NCBI GenBank assembly: GCA_024280015.1 | Contig: JAJRQY010000147.1 | Coordinates: forward strand, 1-38,305 | DNA from: Actinomycetes bacterium | Lineage (GTDB): Bacteria > Actinomycetota > Acidimicrobiia > Acidimicrobiales > SZUA-35 | Reading direction: 5' to 3' | DNA length: 38,305 nt | In this document: positions 9,112-17,987 of the stretch, one piece after another | Position numbering within the stretch: the first letter of the stretch is position 1 | Layout of the letters: each line of letters opens with the position of its first letter | The notes under the pieces: model-generated | Told to the model about the DNA's origin: nothing | Database searches by the model: none | What the model saw: only the letters and a program-made list of their open reading frames with translations | Translations under genes and position numbers: made by a program

Positions 9112-9678
9112 TCAACTCGACTGCGCCTGCAGATACTCGATGTAGCGCTCATCGTTGATCCATGCACCCGACTGCTCAGCAAAGTGTTGAGCAGCTGGCA
9201 GCATGAGGTGTTGTGCGCCTGCTCGTGCGGCGGTTGAGGAGACGACACCGTGGGCAGCATCAACCTTTAGGAGCAACTCAGGAGGGACCTCGATTGGTGG
9301 ACGGGGGGCGACGGCGACGGTTGGAAGGCGGGCGAAGGCTTCGTCTCGAGCTGTCTGTGATCCGTACCAGCTGACGTCTTGGATCTGGTCCCATTTGTCA
9401 GCACCCATGATCAGGGTGTCATACCCCTCGGCGATGTCAGCCAGAAGCTGAAGTTTAGTCACCTGGATCTTCAGCCAGTCTTCACCAGCAGCGACCCCAT
9501 GCAGGACCGCAAGGCGATGCTCAAGGGTCGGGTACTGAACTGATTCCTTGGCCAGCGCTCGTGTGCTGATGGACCACACGACCTGATCCAGCGCGTGTTG
9601 CTCATGGGCCGCTCGGCTCACTGCCAGGTGGGCCACCGTTGGCGGATTGAACGAGCCCGGATAGATGCCAATCTTCAC
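9112..9678 (-). CDS. NadD/NMNAT-like nucleotidyltransferase
   Basis: A 188-residue protein of the HIGH nucleotidyltransferase superfamily. The N-terminal 'GIYPGSFNPPTVAHL' (residues 4-18) is the nucleotide-binding loop, with Thr and His in the [HT]xGH position (TVAH, so the usual Gly is Ala). MGADK at 91-95 and the C-terminal SSTAARAG at 147-154 match the 'GaD' and 'SST.iR' motifs of nicotinate/nicotinamide mononucleotide adenylyltransferases. These make dinucleotide cofactors from ATP and NaMN or NMN. The 'GSFNP' form is closer to NMNAT than to the usual bacterial 'GGTFDP'. It is coupled by ATGA to the peptidase gene. The canonical nadD neighbours (rsfS, obg, proA) are absent, so this may be a second, specialised enzyme. 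Confidence 0.8.
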   Translation of the reverse strand: MKIGIYPGSFNPPTVAHLAVSRAAHEQHALDQVVWSISTRALAKESVQYPTLEHRLAVLHGVAAGEDWLKIQVTKLQLLADIAEGYDTLIMGADKWDQIQDVSWYGSQTARDEAFARLPTVAVAPRPPIEVPPELLLKVDAAHGVVSSTAARAGAQHLMLPAAQHFAEQSGAWINDERYIEYLQAQSS

Positions 9679-11261
9679 CTGCTGGGGAGTTCTGGCGAGA
9701 CCTCGTCAAAGATCCAAGCCTTCATGAGCTGCTGGGAGTCCTCACCGAAGTGGTTCTCCACCATGGCAAGGAAGTCAGCGGTCGATGCTGTTCCCCCCGA
9801 ATACGTCTGAACCCAGGTCTGAAGGAGGTTGAAGAAGGCGTCGTCGCCGACCGTTCTGCGCAGGGCCTCAAGAGTGAGACCGCCGCGGACATACACGTTC
9901 TCGTCAAAGAGGTCGGCGGCATCCAGATCCTTGAGTGGGCCTAGCTCCGAGCTTCGGTTGTACTGGTCTAGAACACTAAAGAACTCCTGGCCGTTCTGCT
10001 CCAGCCAGTAGGCATCGGCCCAGGTGGCAAAGCCTTCATTGAGCCAGATGTCATCCCACTCCGACACCGACACCGCATCGCCGAACCATTGATGGGCCAT
10101 CTCGTGCGCCAAGATCTGTTCGGTGAAGATGGAGTCGAACGTGACGGTATCGACGCCAAAGACACTGAGGGTCTGATTCTCCAAGGCGAACCCCAAGGGT
10201 TCGGGAACGGCGACGATGCCGTAATTGTCGAAGGGATAGGGACCGAATATTCCACTAAAGAGTTCGAGCATCGGAGCAGTGGTTCGATCCAGGATGGGGC
10301 GCATGTCATCAGCCGATGCGGCGTATAGAGCGTTGCGGATGGTCACCCCGTTTGGCCCCTCACTCTCATCGATGACAAAGGCACCAGTCACAACTGCAGC
10401 GAGATAGGTGGCCATCTGATACGGCATGGAGTAGACGAAGGTGCCCGTCCCCTCGCCTTCAATTTGTTCGATCAGGGTTCCTGGCCCAGCAGCAGTCAAA
10501 CCCTCATCGACGGTGACAGCAATCTGGAACGTTGCCTTGTCGGCAGGGTGATTGTTGCTTGGGAACCAATTGGCTGCCCCAATTGGCTCCGACACCACAT
10601 AGCTACCCCAGTGCTTGGCCTGCCATCCGAGCTCGAAGACATCGCCAACATCATGAAGGGTTTCGGGCAGTCCGTGATATTCAACGGTGACGACTGCTTC
10701 AGATCCAACAGAAAGAACTTCGGAGGGTCGGATTGTTAGCTCACCGCCAACATGGTCGAAGCGGGCTGGTTCTCCATCAACGGTGACATCGTCGACAACC
10801 AGGCCTTCGATGTCAAGATTGAATCGAGGCAGATCATCCTTAGCCACCAGTGTCAGAACCGCGACCCCGTCTATGGCGCCGTCTTCGGAGTTCGATGTGG
10901 TGTCGATACTCAGGTCGTAGTGCAGGACGTCGTAGCCGCCGTTGCCAAGACCGTCGAACAGTGGGTCCCCAATACTGGACTGGGTCGTCCCATCGTCGAA
11001 GATCAGGTCCTGCCCGTCATCTTCGATCACTCCTGGCGACTCTTCTACCAGAGCAGATTCAACCTCGGATTGATCTTCGACGGACTCACTGGAAGAAGCA
11101 GCCGACTCGGCCAGGGTCGTGATCGAGTCCGCGTTAGTGCTGGTGTCTGAATCGCTGGAACTGCAGGCTGCAGCCAACAACCCTCCGGCAAGAATCACGG
11201 CAACCAGATGCCGCCTGCGGTTCGACTCGTTGGGTTTGGCTAGGCATGGAAGAGGACTCAC
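9675..11261 (-). CDS. M1 family metallopeptidase, lipoprotein
   Basis: A 528-residue zinc aminopeptidase-like protein with the M1 pattern HEMAH at 386-390, NEGFA at 408-412 with the third zinc ligand Glu409, and a GxMEN-like substrate loop 'GFALEN' at 357-362. An N-terminal basic stretch, hydrophobic core and lipobox 'LAAAC' place the modified Cys at residue 33. It should therefore be anchored outside the cytoplasmic membrane, with an acidic Ser/Glu-rich linker (about 34-95) before the fold. The protein is much shorter than PepN, like the single-module bacterial M1 enzymes. The GTG start at 11261 lies 5 bp after the MFS stop, and its stop overlaps the NadD-like start, so the three genes look like one operon. 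Confidence 0.92.
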   Translation of the reverse strand: MSPLPCLAKPNESNRRRHLVAVILAGGLLAAACSSSDSDTSTNADSITTLAESAASSSESVEDQSEVESALVEESPGVIEDDGQDLIFDDGTTQSSIGDPLFDGLGNGGYDVLHYDLSIDTTSNSEDGAIDGVAVLTLVAKDDLPRFNLDIEGLVVDDVTVDGEPARFDHVGGELTIRPSEVLSVGSEAVVTVEYHGLPETLHDVGDVFELGWQAKHWGSYVVSEPIGAANWFPSNNHPADKATFQIAVTVDEGLTAAGPGTLIEQIEGEGTGTFVYSMPYQMATYLAAVVTGAFVIDESEGPNGVTIRNALYAASADDMRPILDRTTAPMLELFSGIFGPYPFDNYGIVAVPEPLGFALENQTLSVFGVDTVTFDSIFTEQILAHEMAHQWFGDAVSVSEWDDIWLNEGFATWADAYWLEQNGQEFFSVLDQYNRSSELGPLKDLDAADLFDENVYVRGGLTLEALRRTVGDDAFFNLLQTWVQTYSGGTASTADFLAMVENHFGEDSQQLMKAWIFDEVSPELPSR

Positions 11262-11266
11262 AGGGA

Positions 11267-12451
11267 CTAGTTCAGCACTTCTGATGGCTCAGGAGTGGTC
11301 ACTGGCTCACGAACGAACAAAAGAATCCCCACAATTGCGAGTGCGGTTGCCGCGGCACCAAGGGTCATCACCGAAGCGAAGCCTTGGTTGACATAGAGCG
11401 TTGTTCCAATTTTGGTGCCACCAGCCCGAGAAAGAGTCCCAAATCCGAGGAACATGCCAATGATCTGGGCCCGAGCCTTTGGATCAAGCTCGGCGATCAG
11501 GGGGAGGGATGAGACGAAGGAGAACTCAAAACCAAGAAACGCCATTGCGAGCAGGAACAATCCGAGCACGAGTGAAGGGTCCGACAAGATGGCTAGTGAC
11601 GTCGTTCCGATCAGGAGCAACCCAGCTCCGCCAAGCACGGACCGTTTCTTACCCAGGCGGTCGGTTAGGGCCGTTGTCGACAAGGTGCCAACGACTTCGA
11701 TGAAACCAAAGATCAAAACAACGGAGCCGATACTGGTTGGCTTGAGGCCGTGGGCATCTTCGAGCCAGATGCCGTGACTGACGAATAGGAGTTGCGAAGC
11801 AAGGGTTAGTCCGCCGAGGCTGAACATGGTGAGAAGGATTTGGGGGGTGAGTTTGGCCCGCCGGTGGTTCACCTTGTCGTGTTCAATAGCTCGGTCCGCG
11901 ACCTGATGGACTCGAACACTGACGAGCAGGCTGAGAGTGCCGAGCGTGACGGGAACGGCCCACCAAGCAACAGAATCGATCAGGATGCCACACAGCGGCA
12001 AGCCAATAATGGCTGCCGCAGCCCAGGTCAGTTCGATAAGGCCAAAGGCTCGAGCTCGACGCTCATAGGACACTTCGTCGCCAATCCATGCGTTTAGCCC
12101 GACATCGAACCCAACCTTGCCGATGCCCATGAGGACAAAGCCAGCAACCAGACCTGGGATAGAGAAAATGCTGAGGAGCAATCCGAGGGCGCCAACCGTT
12201 CCCATGAACGCCATAACCGGACCGGTGCCCTTACGGTCCGCTACCCGACCCAGGGCCGGAGCAGCGAGTCCAGTGAGATCTCGTACGGCTAATACCTGCC
12301 CCATCTGCTCGATGGTGAGACCGGTTCCACGGGCGAAGCTTGGCAGGAAGGTGAACATGACCCGAACACCGATGTTGGTCAGCCATCGTTGGGTCACGAG
12401 TGCAGGAAGAGCGCGGCGAACTTCGGGTCGGTACCCATCGAGCATTGACAT
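11267..12451 (-). CDS. Major facilitator superfamily transporter
   Basis: A 394-residue protein with about twelve hydrophobic segments and the MFS loop 2-3 pattern 'GRVADRKGTGPVM' near residues 65-77, plus a related 'TDRLGKKRSVLGGAGLLL' in the second half. Family members are secondary transporters; an exporter role is common, but the substrate cannot be read from sequence. It starts at ATG 12451, with a second ATG two codons later. It is the first gene of a run with the M1 peptidase and NadD-like genes, so it may export or import something processed by the extracytoplasmic peptidase, but this is inference. The thioesterase gene is divergent. Confidence 0.9.
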   Translation of the reverse strand: MSMLDGYRPEVRRALPALVTQRWLTNIGVRVMFTFLPSFARGTGLTIEQMGQVLAVRDLTGLAAPALGRVADRKGTGPVMAFMGTVGALGLLLSIFSIPGLVAGFVLMGIGKVGFDVGLNAWIGDEVSYERRARAFGLIELTWAAAAIIGLPLCGILIDSVAWWAVPVTLGTLSLLVSVRVHQVADRAIEHDKVNHRRAKLTPQILLTMFSLGGLTLASQLLFVSHGIWLEDAHGLKPTSIGSVVLIFGFIEVVGTLSTTALTDRLGKKRSVLGGAGLLLIGTTSLAILSDPSLVLGLFLLAMAFLGFEFSFVSSLPLIAELDPKARAQIIGMFLGFGTLSRAGGTKIGTTLYVNQGFASVMTLGAAATALAIVGILLFVREPVTTPEPSEVLN

Positions 12452-12530
12452 GATCAGTGCTGTCTAGCAGGTGAATGATTGGACGGGTATTTCGGCTGGT
12501 TGGTATCGATCTGGTCGTCTGTCATCACCA

Positions 12531-13025
12531 ATGGCAATAGGCTCGCCCTCCGTGAGCAAAGCTGAGCAGATCCGATCCGAAGATGGGGCAGCTTCCGAGA
12601 CTGGTCCGGAGGCGATCGAGCGCGTGTTCATGGCCCTGCACCCCAAGGTCCAGATCGATGGTTGTGAGGGGTGGGCTCTGTTCCACCCCGAAGCTGAGCA
12701 TCGAGGCAATCCGGGCTGGCTGCATGGTGGACTAGCTGCCACCTTGCTGGATCATGTGTCGGCTCGTGTCGCCAACTCGGCCTTCGGCGGCCCAGCGGTT
12801 ACGGGGAAGCTGGAAGTTCGCTATGTTCGCCCGGTACCCCTGTCGGGTGGCCCGTTTCGAGTAGTCGCCAGTTATGAGCCTCCAAAACCGGGACGGACAC
12901 TTCGCTACCTTGTTCGGATCGAAGCGGCCATTGCTGATGAGGCCGGGAACCTGGTTGAGGCCAGCTCAATGTTTGTGCCTCGGCCCGAGTTTCAGGGTGA
13001 GCGGCCTGATGAGACCGGCAGCTAA
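12531..13025 (+). CDS. PaaI-like hotdog thioesterase family protein
   Basis: The open frame starts at GTG 12471. I prefer ATG 12531 (164 residues) because the first 20 codons do not resemble the family and lie in the promoter region of the divergent MFS gene; neither start has a clear ribosome binding site. The fold signature is 'GNPGWLHGGLAATLLDH', which contains the HGG motif of PaaI/acyl-CoA thioesterases, followed by 'VRYVRPVPLSGGPFRV' (hotdog strands). These enzymes hydrolyse acyl- or aryl-CoA thioesters in the cytoplasm. The substrate is unknown. It is convergent with the nitroreductase gene (3-bp gap). Confidence 0.85.
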   Translation: MAIGSPSVSKAEQIRSEDGAASETGPEAIERVFMALHPKVQIDGCEGWALFHPEAEHRGNPGWLHGGLAATLLDHVSARVANSAFGGPAVTGKLEVRYVRPVPLSGGPFRVVASYEPPKPGRTLRYLVRIEAAIADEAGNLVEASSMFVPRPEFQGERPDETGS

Positions 13026-13028
13026 CAG

Positions 13029-13682
13029 CTAGTCGACGAAGACAGTGAAGCCCTCAACCGGAATCCGCTGACTCTCAACCGTGTTCGCCGGGTCAGTACT
13101 GTCGATTGTGCCAAGAGCAACGCCACAGAATAATTGCAGCTCGGGCCCGGCACCGACAAAGTCGGTCACGGTTTTCTCCCAGTTGGCCCATGCCTCTTGG
13201 GCGCAAGTATCTAGCCCAGCTTCGGTTGCCAGCAGCATGAATGTTTGCAAGAACATGCCGAGGTCGGCCCACTGGGGCGGACCCATCTGGCGGTCAACGA
13301 AACAGAAGATGGCGGCCGGTGCGCCGAAGAAGTCGAAGTTTTTCAGCATCTGCCGGAAACGGCCGTCCTTGTCGTCACGAGCGATACCAACAGCCGCGTA
13401 CAGGGCCATGCCTAGATCAAATCGGGACGTCCGGTACGGCTCGCTTAGCTTTGGCGGGTAGATGTCATAGGCAGGTTCTTCGATTGTTCCGTTGGCCACC
13501 ACCTGCTTGAATCGATCCATGGCATCACCATTGAGTACGAACACTCGCCACGGTTGAACATTGCCCCCCGAAGGTGATCGCGAGGCAGTGGCGAGCAGCT
13601 GGCTGATTACTTCGTCGCTAACAGGGTCGGGAAGAAAGGCCCGAACGGACTTACGAGTAGTGACAGCGGTGGTGACGTCCAT
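13029..13682 (-). CDS. Nitroreductase family protein
   Basis: A 217-residue flavoprotein of the nitroreductase fold. The N-terminal RKSVRAF (11-17) supplies FMN phosphate-binding Arg and Ser, and 'ASRSPSGGNVQPWRVFVLNG' is the characteristic FMN-binding helix and loop. A later 'LGMFLQTFMLLATEAGLDTC' and a C-terminal Arg complete the pattern. The family uses NAD(P)H to reduce nitro groups, quinones or enones in the cytoplasm; the true substrate is unknown. The length is normal. It lies 25 bp downstream of the DUF885 gene on the same strand and may be cotranscribed. Confidence 0.92.
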   Translation of the reverse strand: MDVTTAVTTRKSVRAFLPDPVSDEVISQLLATASRSPSGGNVQPWRVFVLNGDAMDRFKQVVANGTIEEPAYDIYPPKLSEPYRTSRFDLGMALYAAVGIARDDKDGRFRQMLKNFDFFGAPAAIFCFVDRQMGPPQWADLGMFLQTFMLLATEAGLDTCAQEAWANWEKTVTDFVGAGPELQLFCGVALGTIDSTDPANTVESQRIPVEGFTVFVD

Positions 13683-13707
13683 TGCTGCATAGTGCCACGA
13701 CCCGGTT

Positions 13708-15369
13708 CTATTGGACCAGTTCTCGTAGCAGATCGAGTCGGATTGACCCGACGGACAAGAGGTCGGCGTGGAACACTTTCAGATCGAAGTCATCTGCCTT
13801 GGACCGTTCGGCTCGAAGATCCAGGATGGCCTTCTCGCCTAACTTGTAGCTGATGGCTTGCCCTGGCCAACCGAGATAGCGAACGACTTCCGACGTCGCC
13901 ATGTCGTCGGGTTGGAAGGCGACATCGCGCAACATTTCGGTTGCCAGATCAAAGGTCCAATTCTCGCCAGGATGGAAGGTTGCGGTGTTGGGGATAGTCA
14001 GCTCGAGGTGACAGCCGATGTCGATGACAATGCGACAGGTTCGAACAAGCTGGGAGAGTAGTAGCCCAACCTGGTACTCGGGCTTGTCCAGGAAGCCGAG
14101 CTCGTCCATCAGGTGTTCGGCATACAGGGCCCAGCCTTCACCCGAACCCGGGTACCAGACCATCTGCTTGTGAAATCGAGAAAGCTCATCACCCATGGCT
14201 ACTTGCCAGCCACACTGCAGGTGATGTCCGGGGAAGCCCTCGTGATAGTTGGTGGTGACATCACCAAAGAGGGGGAAGGTTTCTTGATGGGAGATCGGGT
14301 ACCAGACGCAGCCGGCCCGGGAGAAGTCTTCTGAGGGTGGCACGTAGTAGGGAGCAAGGGCCCCACCGGGGCTGGCGATCTTGACTTCGACGTTGGCGTA
14401 GCGCTCATCAACATCGAAGTGGCTTTCGTTTAGCCGGTCCAATGCCTCATGTTGTCGAGCTTGCATGAACTCGACATAGTCGTCGGCGTCCTTGGCCGCC
14501 CGGCTTGGGTCGGTCATGAGCAGCTGGATCACCCCGGCGATATCGCGGTCGGGATCAATTTGCCCGCAGAGCTCGGCCAGGCGTGTGTTGAGTCGGTCGA
14601 GCTCGTCCCAACCCCATTGATAGGTAGTCTCAGGGTCCAGTGTGTCCCCAAGAAAGCTCTCGGCTGCGGTGACATAGCGATCGCGACCAACCGCGTCTTT
14701 CTCTCGGGCTAGGGGCAGGTAGGAGTCTTCGAGCCAGGTCGTCATTTTGCCGATCTGGTTCTTGGCTGACTGCACGGCCAGTTCGACTTCACTTCGTTGC
14801 TCGCTATTGCCGGGCCCGACATGGGTTTCGTCGAAGCGGGCCAGGATCTCATTGAGGGACGAATCGTCCCCGGCACCGCTCCGCCCTTGCTCGATGGCGG
14901 TGATGACCTGACGCCTTGCTACTGCTTCGCCTGCATCCAAACCGGCTTGCAGGCTTTGCTGATAGCCAGCCAGCGGCTGATCGATGGTGGTCAGTCGGCT
15001 GAGGATGTCATTCCAGGATGAGGAACTGTCCGCAGGGGCCAGATCGAAGATGTCTCGAATCATCTGCCACGGTGACGCAATACTATTGAGGTCCGAGCGC
15101 GAGGTTCCGGCGGCAATATCGGCCAGGTGGCGGTTGCATTCGCCGATCAATACTTCCTTGGCCACGTGCGAGCGGCGGTCTTCAGCCGCGCATCCTTGCG
15201 CTTCTTCAAGTGCCTGGGCCCAAAAGACTTGGGCCGCTTCAACCCCGGCGGGGGAGAGGTCAGTCCAACGACCGTGGTGTCCATCGACTCCAATTTCGGT
15301 GGCCAAGATTGGGTCGAGGGCCGCAAGCTCATCGGTGAGTCGGTCAGAGAGGGCGAAAATATCGGTCAC
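13708..15369 (-). CDS. DUF885 family protein (predicted metallopeptidase)
   Basis: The open frame extends to ATG 15414, overlapping the upstream gene by 37 bp. GTG 15369 avoids the overlap and starts at 'TDIFALSDRLTDEL', where DUF885 similarity appears to begin, so I use it (553 residues). The diagnostic metal-binding pattern HEGFPGHH is at 376-383, and EGWALYAEHL at 411-420 supplies the later Glu. DUF885 proteins are predicted gluzincin-like zinc peptidases. There is no signal peptide or membrane segment, so a cytoplasmic location is likely, unlike many lipoprotein family members. Substrate is unknown. The membrane-protein gene lies just upstream on the same strand. Confidence 0.87.
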   Translation of the reverse strand: MTDIFALSDRLTDELAALDPILATEIGVDGHHGRWTDLSPAGVEAAQVFWAQALEEAQGCAAEDRRSHVAKEVLIGECNRHLADIAAGTSRSDLNSIASPWQMIRDIFDLAPADSSSSWNDILSRLTTIDQPLAGYQQSLQAGLDAGEAVARRQVITAIEQGRSGAGDDSSLNEILARFDETHVGPGNSEQRSEVELAVQSAKNQIGKMTTWLEDSYLPLAREKDAVGRDRYVTAAESFLGDTLDPETTYQWGWDELDRLNTRLAELCGQIDPDRDIAGVIQLLMTDPSRAAKDADDYVEFMQARQHEALDRLNESHFDVDERYANVEVKIASPGGALAPYYVPPSEDFSRAGCVWYPISHQETFPLFGDVTTNYHEGFPGHHLQCGWQVAMGDELSRFHKQMVWYPGSGEGWALYAEHLMDELGFLDKPEYQVGLLLSQLVRTCRIVIDIGCHLELTIPNTATFHPGENWTFDLATEMLRDVAFQPDDMATSEVVRYLGWPGQAISYKLGEKAILDLRAERSKADDFDLKVFHADLLSVGSIRLDLLRELVQ

Positions 15370-15377
15370 GTTTGGTT

Positions 15378-15959
15378 TCAAGCTTTCGAAGAATCTGAAG
15401 TATCGGAGCGCCAAGCAAATGTTACGGCAAGTAGCGCCCCAACCGCACCCCCGGTACTGGATAGAACGAGGTCGCCAATGGTGTCCTCATAGGTCAGCGA
15501 GAGTCCAGCCGTGCCCATTTTTTGGACTAGAAACTCGGCCACTTCCCACCAGATGATAGCTAAGCCACCGAATCCCCAGCCCAGCGACCAGGCGGTGAGC
15601 TTGCTCATCTGAGTCCGGCCAAAACCGACGGTGATGCCGCCCATCAAGAGGACCCAATTCAAGAAGTGGAGCACATCATCGGTTCGCACATAGTTGTTGT
15701 AGAAGTTGAAGACGTTGCCAAGGGTGTCAACCAAGAAGGGCGAGAAAACCAGGATGTCGACCAACCAGGGGTAGAGACCATGGCTCCCTCGCAGCTTCCA
15801 CACCAGGGGTACAACGGCCATTGGCAGCGCGTAGAACGGAGCACGAAATGCCATCCCCTTTCCGGCGAACTGTTCCCAGTTCGGGAAGGCGATTGTTACC
15901 GCCAAAGCAATGACGAGGGCGGCACGAAAAGACCACAGAACGGGTGGTTGGTCACGCAT
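15378..15959 (-). CDS. Small integral membrane protein, YjdF/DUF2238-like
   Basis: The open frame runs far upstream, but the part beyond 15965 overlaps ilvD antisense and looks like shadow. ATG 15959 (193 residues) or ATG 15965 begins a plausible protein with about five hydrophobic segments. 'YVRTDDVLHFLNWVLL', 'WWEVAEFLV' and 'LTYEDTIGDLVLSSTGG' resemble the conserved His/Asp/Glu-containing helices of YjdF/DUF2238-type membrane proteins, whose function is unknown to me. The start faces ilvD, with about 72 bp between them. Family assignment is tentative; the gene itself is well supported by hydrophobicity and codon structure. Confidence 0.75.
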   Translation of the reverse strand: MRDQPPVLWSFRAALVIALAVTIAFPNWEQFAGKGMAFRAPFYALPMAVVPLVWKLRGSHGLYPWLVDILVFSPFLVDTLGNVFNFYNNYVRTDDVLHFLNWVLLMGGITVGFGRTQMSKLTAWSLGWGFGGLAIIWWEVAEFLVQKMGTAGLSLTYEDTIGDLVLSSTGGAVGALLAVTFAWRSDTSDSSKA

Positions 15960-16031
15960 TGTCATGCAGCGAAGGTACGCCCTTGGGTTGGCAACTGGGG
16001 CGATCCCCTGTTGGTGCTCTAGCCTGAGCAG

Positions 16032-17885
16032 ATGGCAGAACTTCGATCTCGCACGACGACCCATGGGCGAAACATGGCTGGGGCACGCTCCTTGTGGCGG
16101 GCGACGGGCATGACCGACGATGACTTTGAGAAGCCGATTATTGCCGTTGCCAACTCCTTCACCCAGTTCGTTCCCGGTCACGTACACCTCAAGGACATGG
16201 GCCAGCTGGTTGCCCGAGAAATTGAGGCCGCCGGCGGTGTTGCCAAGGAGTTCAACACCATTGCCATTGATGACGGCATTGCCATGGGCCATAGCGGCAT
16301 GCTGTATAGCCTCCCGAGCCGAGATCTGATTGCGGACTCGGTGGAGTACATGGTCAATGCGCACTGCGCCGACGCCCTGGTTTGCATCTCCAATTGCGAC
16401 AAGATCACCCCCGGCATGCTGATGGCGGCCTTCCGGCTCAACATTCCCGTCATCTTCGTCAGTGGTGGCCCAATGGAGGCAGGCAAGACTCGGCTGGCAG
16501 GTAAGGACGTCAAGGTCGACCTGATCTCGGCCATGATGTCGGCGGGGGACCGCAACGTTGATGATGAGGACGTTGCTTCCATCGAGCGGTCTGCCTGTCC
16601 GACCTGTGGTTCGTGCTCGGGCATGTTCACGGCAAACTCCATGAATTGTTTGACCGAGGCACTTGGCCTGTCGTTGCCAGGCAACGGAACCATGCTGGCC
16701 ACCCACGCCGACCGAGAGCAGCTGTTCTTGCAGGCTGGTCGCACCATTGTCGACTTGTGCACTCGCTACTACGAGAAGGACGATGACTCAGTCCTGCCCC
16801 GCAATATTGCCCCCAAGCGGGCCTTCGAGAACGCCATGGCTCTGGACATTGCCATGGGAGGAAGCACCAACACCGTGTTACACCTGTTGGCCGCGGCAGA
16901 AGAAGCCGAGGTCGACTTCACCATGGCCGATATCGACGCCTTGTCTCGCAAGCTTCCCAACATTTGCAAGGTTGCGCCCTCCATCGACATCTATCACGTG
17001 GAGGACGTGCACCGGGCCGGCGGAATCTTCGCCATCTTGGGTGAGCTGGACCGGGCTGGTTTGATCGATTCTTCTTTGCCGACCGTTCATTCGAAGTCGA
17101 TGGCATCGGCCATTGCCCAATGGGACATCATGACCGACACTTGCACCAGTGAAGCCAAGACCTTCTTCCGCGCTGGCCCAGCCGGTATTCCGACCCAGAC
17201 CGCATTCAGTCAAGACACCCGCTGGGACACCCTGGATGATGACCGGGTTGAGGGTTGTATCCGCTCGGTCGAGAACGCCTATTCGGCTGAGGGCGGCCTG
17301 GCCGTTCTATTCGGCAACTTGGCCGAGAACGGCTGCATTGTCAAAACCGCTGGCGTGGACGAGTCCATCTATTCCTTCTCGGGCCCCGCACGGGTATTCG
17401 AGAGCCAGGAGGCGGCCATGGAGGGTGTGCTGGACGAGTCTCGAGTTAACGCCGGAGATGTAGTGGTTGTTCGCTACGAGGGCCCAAAGGGCGGACCTGG
17501 GATGCAGGAAATGCTCTACCCTACGACCTATATCAAGAGTCGTGGTCTTGGTAAGGAATGTGCCTTGCTGACCGATGGCCGTTTCTCAGGTGGAACTGCG
17601 GGGCTGTCCATTGGCCATGCCTCACCGGAGGCAGCAGCGGGCGGAACCATTGGCCTGGTGATAGAGGGTGACACCATCGAGATCAATATTCCCAATCGCA
17701 CCATCAACCTGAAGGTTTCCGACGACGAGTTGGCCGTTCGCCGGGCCGCCGAAGATTCCAAGGGTGCAGGTGGCTGGAAGGCGACTGGGCGGGATCGTGT
17801 TGTCAGTCAGGCGTTGCTCGCGTATGCCGCACTGACGACCAGTGCAGACCGTGGCGCCGTTCGAGATGTTAGCCAGATTCACTAG
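16032..17885 (+). CDS. ilvD: Dihydroxy-acid dehydratase
   Basis: A 617-residue enzyme, full length for the E. coli-type family. It dehydrates 2,3-dihydroxy acids to 2-keto acids in isoleucine, valine and pantothenate synthesis. The signature '[13 protein letters not shown]' is at 41-53, Asp80/Asp81 for Mg2+ are in '[13 protein letters not shown]', the cluster Cys122 is followed by Lys124 in '[12 protein letters not shown]', and '[17 protein letters not shown]' at 188-204 holds further Cys. The catalytic Ser lies in the late '[14 protein letters not shown]'. It stands alone; no ilvBHC or leu genes are near. The 72-bp region before it shows no attenuator that I can make out. Confidence 0.98.
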   Translation: MAELRSRTTTHGRNMAGARSLWRATGMTDDDFEKPIIAVANSFTQFVPGHVHLKDMGQLVAREIEAAGGVAKEFNTIAIDDGIAMGHSGMLYSLPSRDLIADSVEYMVNAHCADALVCISNCDKITPGMLMAAFRLNIPVIFVSGGPMEAGKTRLAGKDVKVDLISAMMSAGDRNVDDEDVASIERSACPTCGSCSGMFTANSMNCLTEALGLSLPGNGTMLATHADREQLFLQAGRTIVDLCTRYYEKDDDSVLPRNIAPKRAFENAMALDIAMGGSTNTVLHLLAAAEEAEVDFTMADIDALSRKLPNICKVAPSIDIYHVEDVHRAGGIFAILGELDRAGLIDSSLPTVHSKSMASAIAQWDIMTDTCTSEAKTFFRAGPAGIPTQTAFSQDTRWDTLDDDRVEGCIRSVENAYSAEGGLAVLFGNLAENGCIVKTAGVDESIYSFSGPARVFESQEAAMEGVLDESRVNAGDVVVVRYEGPKGGPGMQEMLYPTTYIKSRGLGKECALLTDGRFSGGTAGLSIGHASPEAAAGGTIGLVIEGDTIEINIPNRTINLKVSDDELAVRRAAEDSKGAGGWKATGRDRVVSQALLAYAALTTSADRGAVRDVSQIH

Positions 17886-17887
17886 TT

Positions 17888-17929
17888 GGGACCCAGTGTC
17901 CCCCAGAGACCTCCTCAGTGGGCGATACG
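17888..17929. terminator. Weak hairpins between convergent ilvD and lipoprotein genes
   Basis: A 5-bp stem GGGAC/GTCCC with a 5-nt loop (17888-17902) is followed by a second possible stem CTCCTC/GAGGAG with a 13-nt loop. There is no T-run on either strand, so this is at best a weak bidirectional stop for ilvD and the converging lipoprotein gene. Confidence 0.2.
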
Positions 17930-17987
17930 GAGGAGATCAATGGGGGCGATGGCTTGACGGCGGCGCTGAACTGGTGTGAGTTGGTGA

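Noticed and set aside
15966-16706. Upstream part of the 442-codon minus-strand frame opposite ilvD
   Set aside because: It is antisense to ilvD, His- and Gly-rich in an unnatural way, and has no motif; the real gene starts near 15959.
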